Shown here piece after piece: positions 5,588-8,510 of a stretch of 8,510 bases of DNA (position 1 is its first letter; each line of letters starts with the position of its first letter). This DNA comes from an uncultured Candidatus Saccharibacteria bacterium. Lineage in GTDB: Bacteria > Patescibacteriota > Saccharimonadia > Saccharimonadales > Saccharimonadaceae. Under the pieces are notes generated by a model that was given only the letters and a program-made list of their open reading frames with translations, did not search any database and was not told where the DNA came from. The position numbers and the translations under genes are program-made. The stretch is taken from the NCBI GenBank assembly GCA_947304075.1, contig CAMYZY010000025.1, positions 1-8,510 on the forward strand. Reading direction: 5' to 3'.

Positions 5588-7579
5588 ATGACAAAGATAG
5601 AGGCGGAAAAAAGAATTATAAAACTGCGTAAACTAATTAATGATTATAGATATCATTATCATGTTTTGGATGAATCGATTATGAGCGAGGCGGCGGCAGA
5701 TTCTTTGAAACATGAACTGAGCTTGCTAGAAACTGAGTTTCCAGAATTAATTACGCCGGATTCGCCGACACAACGAGTAGCGGGAAAACCACTTGATAAA
5801 TTTACAAAAGTTGCGCATGAAAAGAGGATGATTTCACTGGCGGATGTGTTTAGTGAAGAAGAAGTGAAAGATTGGATAACGCGGAATGAAAAGCTAATTC
5901 CTGGCGGGAAGATTACTGAATTCTTTACGGATATTAAAATGGATGGGCTAGCTTGTTCGTTAAAATACCGCGATGGAGTTTTTGTGCAGGCGGTGACGCG
6001 GGGGGATGGGCTAGTCGGTGAAGATGTGACGTTAAATGTTAAAACTATTGAAAATGTGCCTTTGAAAATCGATGTTGATGTTGCAGAAGTTAGGGGTGAG
6101 ATTGTCATATTTAAGAAAGATTTTGAGCGGCTTAATGAGTTGCAGCGGAAGAAGGGGGAAGCGGAATTTGCAAATCCGCGAAACTTGGCAGCTGGTTCGA
6201 TTCGGCAACTTGATCCGCGCATTGCTGCGAGTCGTCCGCTAAAGTTTATTGCGTATGATTTAGTGACACCGGATTCGTTAACATGGAAAGAAGCATACGA
6301 AAAATTGAGAGCTTTTGGATTTCAAACTTCAAACGAAGACAAAGTCTTTAAGTCTTCTGAGATTCGGCAGTTATTTAAATATATCAATGATTTGGATGAA
6401 TATAGAAAAGGTCTGAAGTTTAATACGGATGGGATGGTGATAAAAATAAATGACAGGGCGGTGTATGATTCGCTCGGAATTGTCGGTAAAACTCCGCGCG
6501 GTGCGGTGGCGTTTAAATTCCCGGCGGAAGAGTCGACGACAGTAGTGCGAGATATTGTAATATCGATTGGGCGAACGGGTGCGGCGACACCAGTGGCGAT
6601 TCTTGATCCAGTTGCGGTGGCGGGGACGACGGTGCGACATGCATCGCTTCATAATGCAGACGAAATTGCTCGACTGGATGTTAGGATTGGTGACACGGTA
6701 ATTATTTATAAAGCAGGAGATATTATTCCGCAAGTAAAAGAAGTTTTGGTGAGTTTGCGACCAGACAAAACGGTGCCGTTTGATTACGAAAAGGCTTTAA
6801 AAGAGCAATATCCAGAACTAGAATTCGTGCGGCCGGCTGGTGAAGTGGTTTATAGGGTAAAAGGGGAATCGCTGGATTTGATTTTGAAGCGAGCGATTGA
6901 ATACTATGCATCAAAACCAGCATTAAATATAGAAGGATTGGGCGAGAAAAATGTAGAAGCGTTGATTCATGCTGGGCTCGTTAATTCGATTGCAGATTTG
7001 TATAGATTAAATGTTGTTGACGTAGCGAAGTTGGATAGATTTGGTGAAATTTCGGCGCGAAACTTGGTTGAAGCGATTGATTTGTCACGAAAGCCAAAAC
7101 TAGCGAAATTTATTACAGCATTAGGAATACGGCATGTGGGTGCGGCAACGGCGACGAGTCTTGCCAGGAGATTTAAGAGCTTGAAAGCTTTGGTGGAAGC
7201 GACGGAAGAAGAATTATTATCGATTGATGATATTGGTAAAGTAGTGGCGGAATCAATCTTGGCTTGGTTTAGTGATGAAGATAATTTGAAACTATTAGCG
7301 GAACTAGAAGAGCTTGGTGTAAAAGTCCAGAATGAGACTGATACGAATTTGCCGCTAGCTGGAAAGTCTTATATTGTGACTGGAACTTTGGAATCGATGG
7401 GAAGAGAAGAAGCAGAAGATAAATTGAGAGAACTTGGTGCGACGGTAACGTCGTCGGTAACTAAGCAAACTACGGCTCTGATTGTGGGTGAAAAACCTGG
7501 AAAATCCAAAACTGATAAAGCTGAGAAATTAGGTATTGCGACGATGGATGAAGATGGGTTTTTGAAACTAATTAGCTAA
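5588..7579 (+). CDS. ligA: NAD+-dependent DNA ligase LigA lacking zinc-finger cysteines
   Basis: A 663-residue ligase that seals DNA nicks during replication and repair, using NAD+. Domain Ia spans about 1-72 with Y24-H25 kept. The nucleotidyltransferase domain (about 73-315) has the catalytic lysine in K117-M-D-G, E171 in V-R-G-E, the N196-P-R-N-L-A-A-G-S box, D281-G-M-V-I-K as motif IV, and A308-F-K-F-P as motif V. The OB fold is about 316-395, including G376... in K-A-G-D-I-I-P-Q. Helix-hairpin-helix repeats lie at about 445-580 and the BRCT domain at about 586-663. Two oddities: the zinc-finger segment (about 405-432) has no cysteine, and the only cysteine in the whole protein is C123; and in domain Ia the E. 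coli D32 and Y35 equivalents are E34 and A37 (D36 is kept as D38). Start chosen because the ATG sits six bases behind an extended -10. Reading frame intact throughout. Confidence 0.96.
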   Translation: MTKIEAEKRIIKLRKLINDYRYHYHVLDESIMSEAAADSLKHELSLLETEFPELITPDSPTQRVAGKPLDKFTKVAHEKRMISLADVFSEEEVKDWITRNEKLIPGGKITEFFTDIKMDGLACSLKYRDGVFVQAVTRGDGLVGEDVTLNVKTIENVPLKIDVDVAEVRGEIVIFKKDFERLNELQRKKGEAEFANPRNLAAGSIRQLDPRIAASRPLKFIAYDLVTPDSLTWKEAYEKLRAFGFQTSNEDKVFKSSEIRQLFKYINDLDEYRKGLKFNTDGMVIKINDRAVYDSLGIVGKTPRGAVAFKFPAEESTTVVRDIVISIGRTGAATPVAILDPVAVAGTTVRHASLHNADEIARLDVRIGDTVIIYKAGDIIPQVKEVLVSLRPDKTVPFDYEKALKEQYPELEFVRPAGEVVYRVKGESLDLILKRAIEYYASKPALNIEGLGEKNVEALIHAGLVNSIADLYRLNVVDVAKLDRFGEISARNLVEAIDLSRKPKLAKFITALGIRHVGAATATSLARRFKSLKALVEATEEELLSIDDIGKVVAESILAWFSDEDNLKLLAELEELGVKVQNETDTNLPLAGKSYIVTGTLESMGREEAEDKLRELGATVTSSVTKQTTALIVGEKPGKSKTDKAEKLGIATMDEDGFLKLIS

Positions 7580-7584
7580 TATCA

Positions 7585-7593
7585 TGCTAAAAT
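7585..7593 (+). promoter_or_regulatory. Extended -10 promoter of the AEC transporter gene
   Basis: TGCTAAAAT begins six bases after the ligA stop codon and ends six bases before the next ATG, the same spacing as at ligA. A TTGAAA at 7562-7567 is too far away (20 bases) to be a normal -35. No Shine-Dalgarno sequence lies before the ATG, so the mRNA is predicted to be leaderless. Confidence 0.65.
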
Positions 7594-7599
7594 AAACTT

Positions 7600-8510
7600 A
7601 TGAATATCGAAATGTCTACTTTTTACGTACGCTTGGCGGCGATTGGATTGATTTTAATACTTGGATTTTTGCTTGGTAAGTGGAAATTAATTAGTACTAA
7701 TACTAACAAAGAGCTAACAAATCTTTTGCTTACGGTATTTATGCCGGCTTCGCTTTTTGTAGCATTTCCATCAGAATATGATGAGTCTACGCTGAATTTA
7801 TTCTTTTCTGGTTTGATGGCGGGTGTAATTGTGATGTTGATGTTAATTATTATTTCTAGAATTGTGTTTAATCAATGGTGGTTCAAGGGAGGGTTACGCT
7901 TTGAATCGCAATTTGCATTTATTTTTAATAATGCAACTTTTCTCGGTTATCCGATAGTGGTTAATACTTTTGGGCCTAGTGGCGTGATTGCTTATTGTGG
8001 TTTTATTATTGCATTTAATATTGCACTATTTTCATATGGGATTTGGTTGTTTGAGCATAAAATTTCGTGGAAGCTTTTAAGGAGTATAGCACTTAATCCG
8101 AATATTATTGCTGTGGTTCTTGGGATGATAGTTTTTCTTGTAGGTATCAAACTTCCGAGTTTTATCACTGATGCTGTTGGTTATGTTGGTGGAGCTACTA
8201 CTCCGCTTTCGATCATATGTATTGGTTTCATGTTGTCTCGTGCAGATTTTAAAACCATTTTCAAAAAATGGCGACTGGTGGTGGTAGCGCTTGCTCAGCT
8301 GATTATTGGTCCGCTAGTTACTTGGGGATTACTTACAGCGTTGCATTTTCCGATTGAAGTGATTCAGGTTTGTACTTTAATTCAGGCATTACCTACTGCG
8401 ACATCGTTAGGACTTTTTGCAACAAAATATGGTGGGAATAATATTGAAGCTTCGGAGCTAGTGGTGGCATCTACACTTCTTTCGGTGGTAACTATGCCAA
8501 TAATGATTTT
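7600..8510 (+). CDS. AEC (auxin efflux carrier) family transporter, last residues cut by window edge
   Basis: 303 codons are present and the frame is still open at the right edge; since bacterial AEC proteins are usually about 300-320 residues, only a few residues are probably missing. About ten hydrophobic segments are seen. Family features include the first-half box F109-N-N-A-T-F-L-G-Y-P118, L165-N-P-N-I-I at the start of the second half, T201-P-L-S-I, and P265-T-A...Y277-G-G, matching the Mem_trans (PF03547) two-repeat plan. Bacterial members export or import organic acids such as malate or malonate; the substrate here cannot be told, and the plant name does not imply auxin. It follows ligA by 20 bases but has its own promoter in that gap. 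Confidence 0.88.
   Translation, partial: MNIEMSTFYVRLAAIGLILILGFLLGKWKLISTNTNKELTNLLLTVFMPASLFVAFPSEYDESTLNLFFSGLMAGVIVMLMLIIISRIVFNQWWFKGGLRFESQFAFIFNNATFLGYPIVVNTFGPSGVIAYCGFIIAFNIALFSYGIWLFEHKISWKLLRSIALNPNIIAVVLGMIVFLVGIKLPSFITDAVGYVGGATTPLSIICIGFMLSRADFKTIFKKWRLVVVALAQLIIGPLVTWGLLTALHFPIEVIQVCTLIQALPTATSLGLFATKYGGNNIEASELVVASTLLSVVTMPIMI

Noticed and set aside
6371..6733. Minus-strand open frame opposite ligA, and similar long opposite-strand frames at 5659-6222, 1907-2269, 2279-2707 and 1149-1490
   Set aside because: They lie wholly within genes with clear family motifs, have no recognisable motifs or start signals, and show the composition expected from antisense reading.
7562..7567. 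TTGAAA as the -35 of the AEC gene promoter
   Set aside because: It is 20 bases from the -10 hexamer, beyond the usual 16-18, and lies in the ligA coding sequence.

Overview
The window looks like a stretch of chromosome from a Patescibacteria/CPR bacterium, most likely Candidatus Saccharibacteria (TM7). This is an inference from the style of the proteins (an NAD-dependent DNA ligase with a CPR-like N-terminus, a LemA/HtpX pair, a short secreted protein of a type I associate with Saccharibacteria), the very tight gene packing, the AT-rich intergenic DNA and the many start codons lying directly behind a -10 element. TAA, TAG and TGA all act as stops, so there is no sign of the UGA-to-Gly recoding seen in some other CPR lineages. 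No mobile element, CRISPR array or rRNA gene is visible.

Layout: everything left of about 2890 is on the minus strand and everything right of it on the plus strand. Minus strand, in transcription order: tRNA-Gly(GCC) with its promoter and a hairpin/U-tract terminator (2889-2766); a two-gene transporter unit, a Na+/Ca2+ exchanger-family protein overlapping an EamA/DMT-type transporter by four bases (2721-821); tRNA-Cys(GCA) with its own promoter (804-711); and a secreted, probably surface-exposed protein cut by the left edge (629-1). Plus strand: lemA, htpX and an unknown polytopic membrane protein overlapping htpX (2950-5563), apparently one operon; then ligA (5588-7579); then an AEC-family transporter cut by the right edge (7600-8510).

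The plus-strand operon suggests envelope maintenance: HtpX is a membrane zinc protease, LemA is its frequent partner, and the third gene is a membrane protein of unknown role. The transporters handle ions or small metabolites, and LigA joins DNA nicks in replication and repair.

The most interesting points are: (1) LigA keeps its adenylation, OB, HhH and BRCT regions but all four zinc-finger cysteines are gone, and domain Ia carries changes at positions needed for NAD+ use in the E. coli enzyme; (2) the tRNA-Gly replaces the near-universal G19:C56 tertiary pair by U19:A56, a matched double change; (3) seven promoters share an extended -10 (TGnTAnAAT), and in three of them the start codon begins exactly six bases after the -10, implying leaderless mRNAs; (4) a long perfect hairpin with a competing alternative hairpin and a three-codon mini-ORF lies between lemA and htpX; (5) a 16-base perfect palindrome holds an extended -10 on both strands between tRNA-Gly and lemA.
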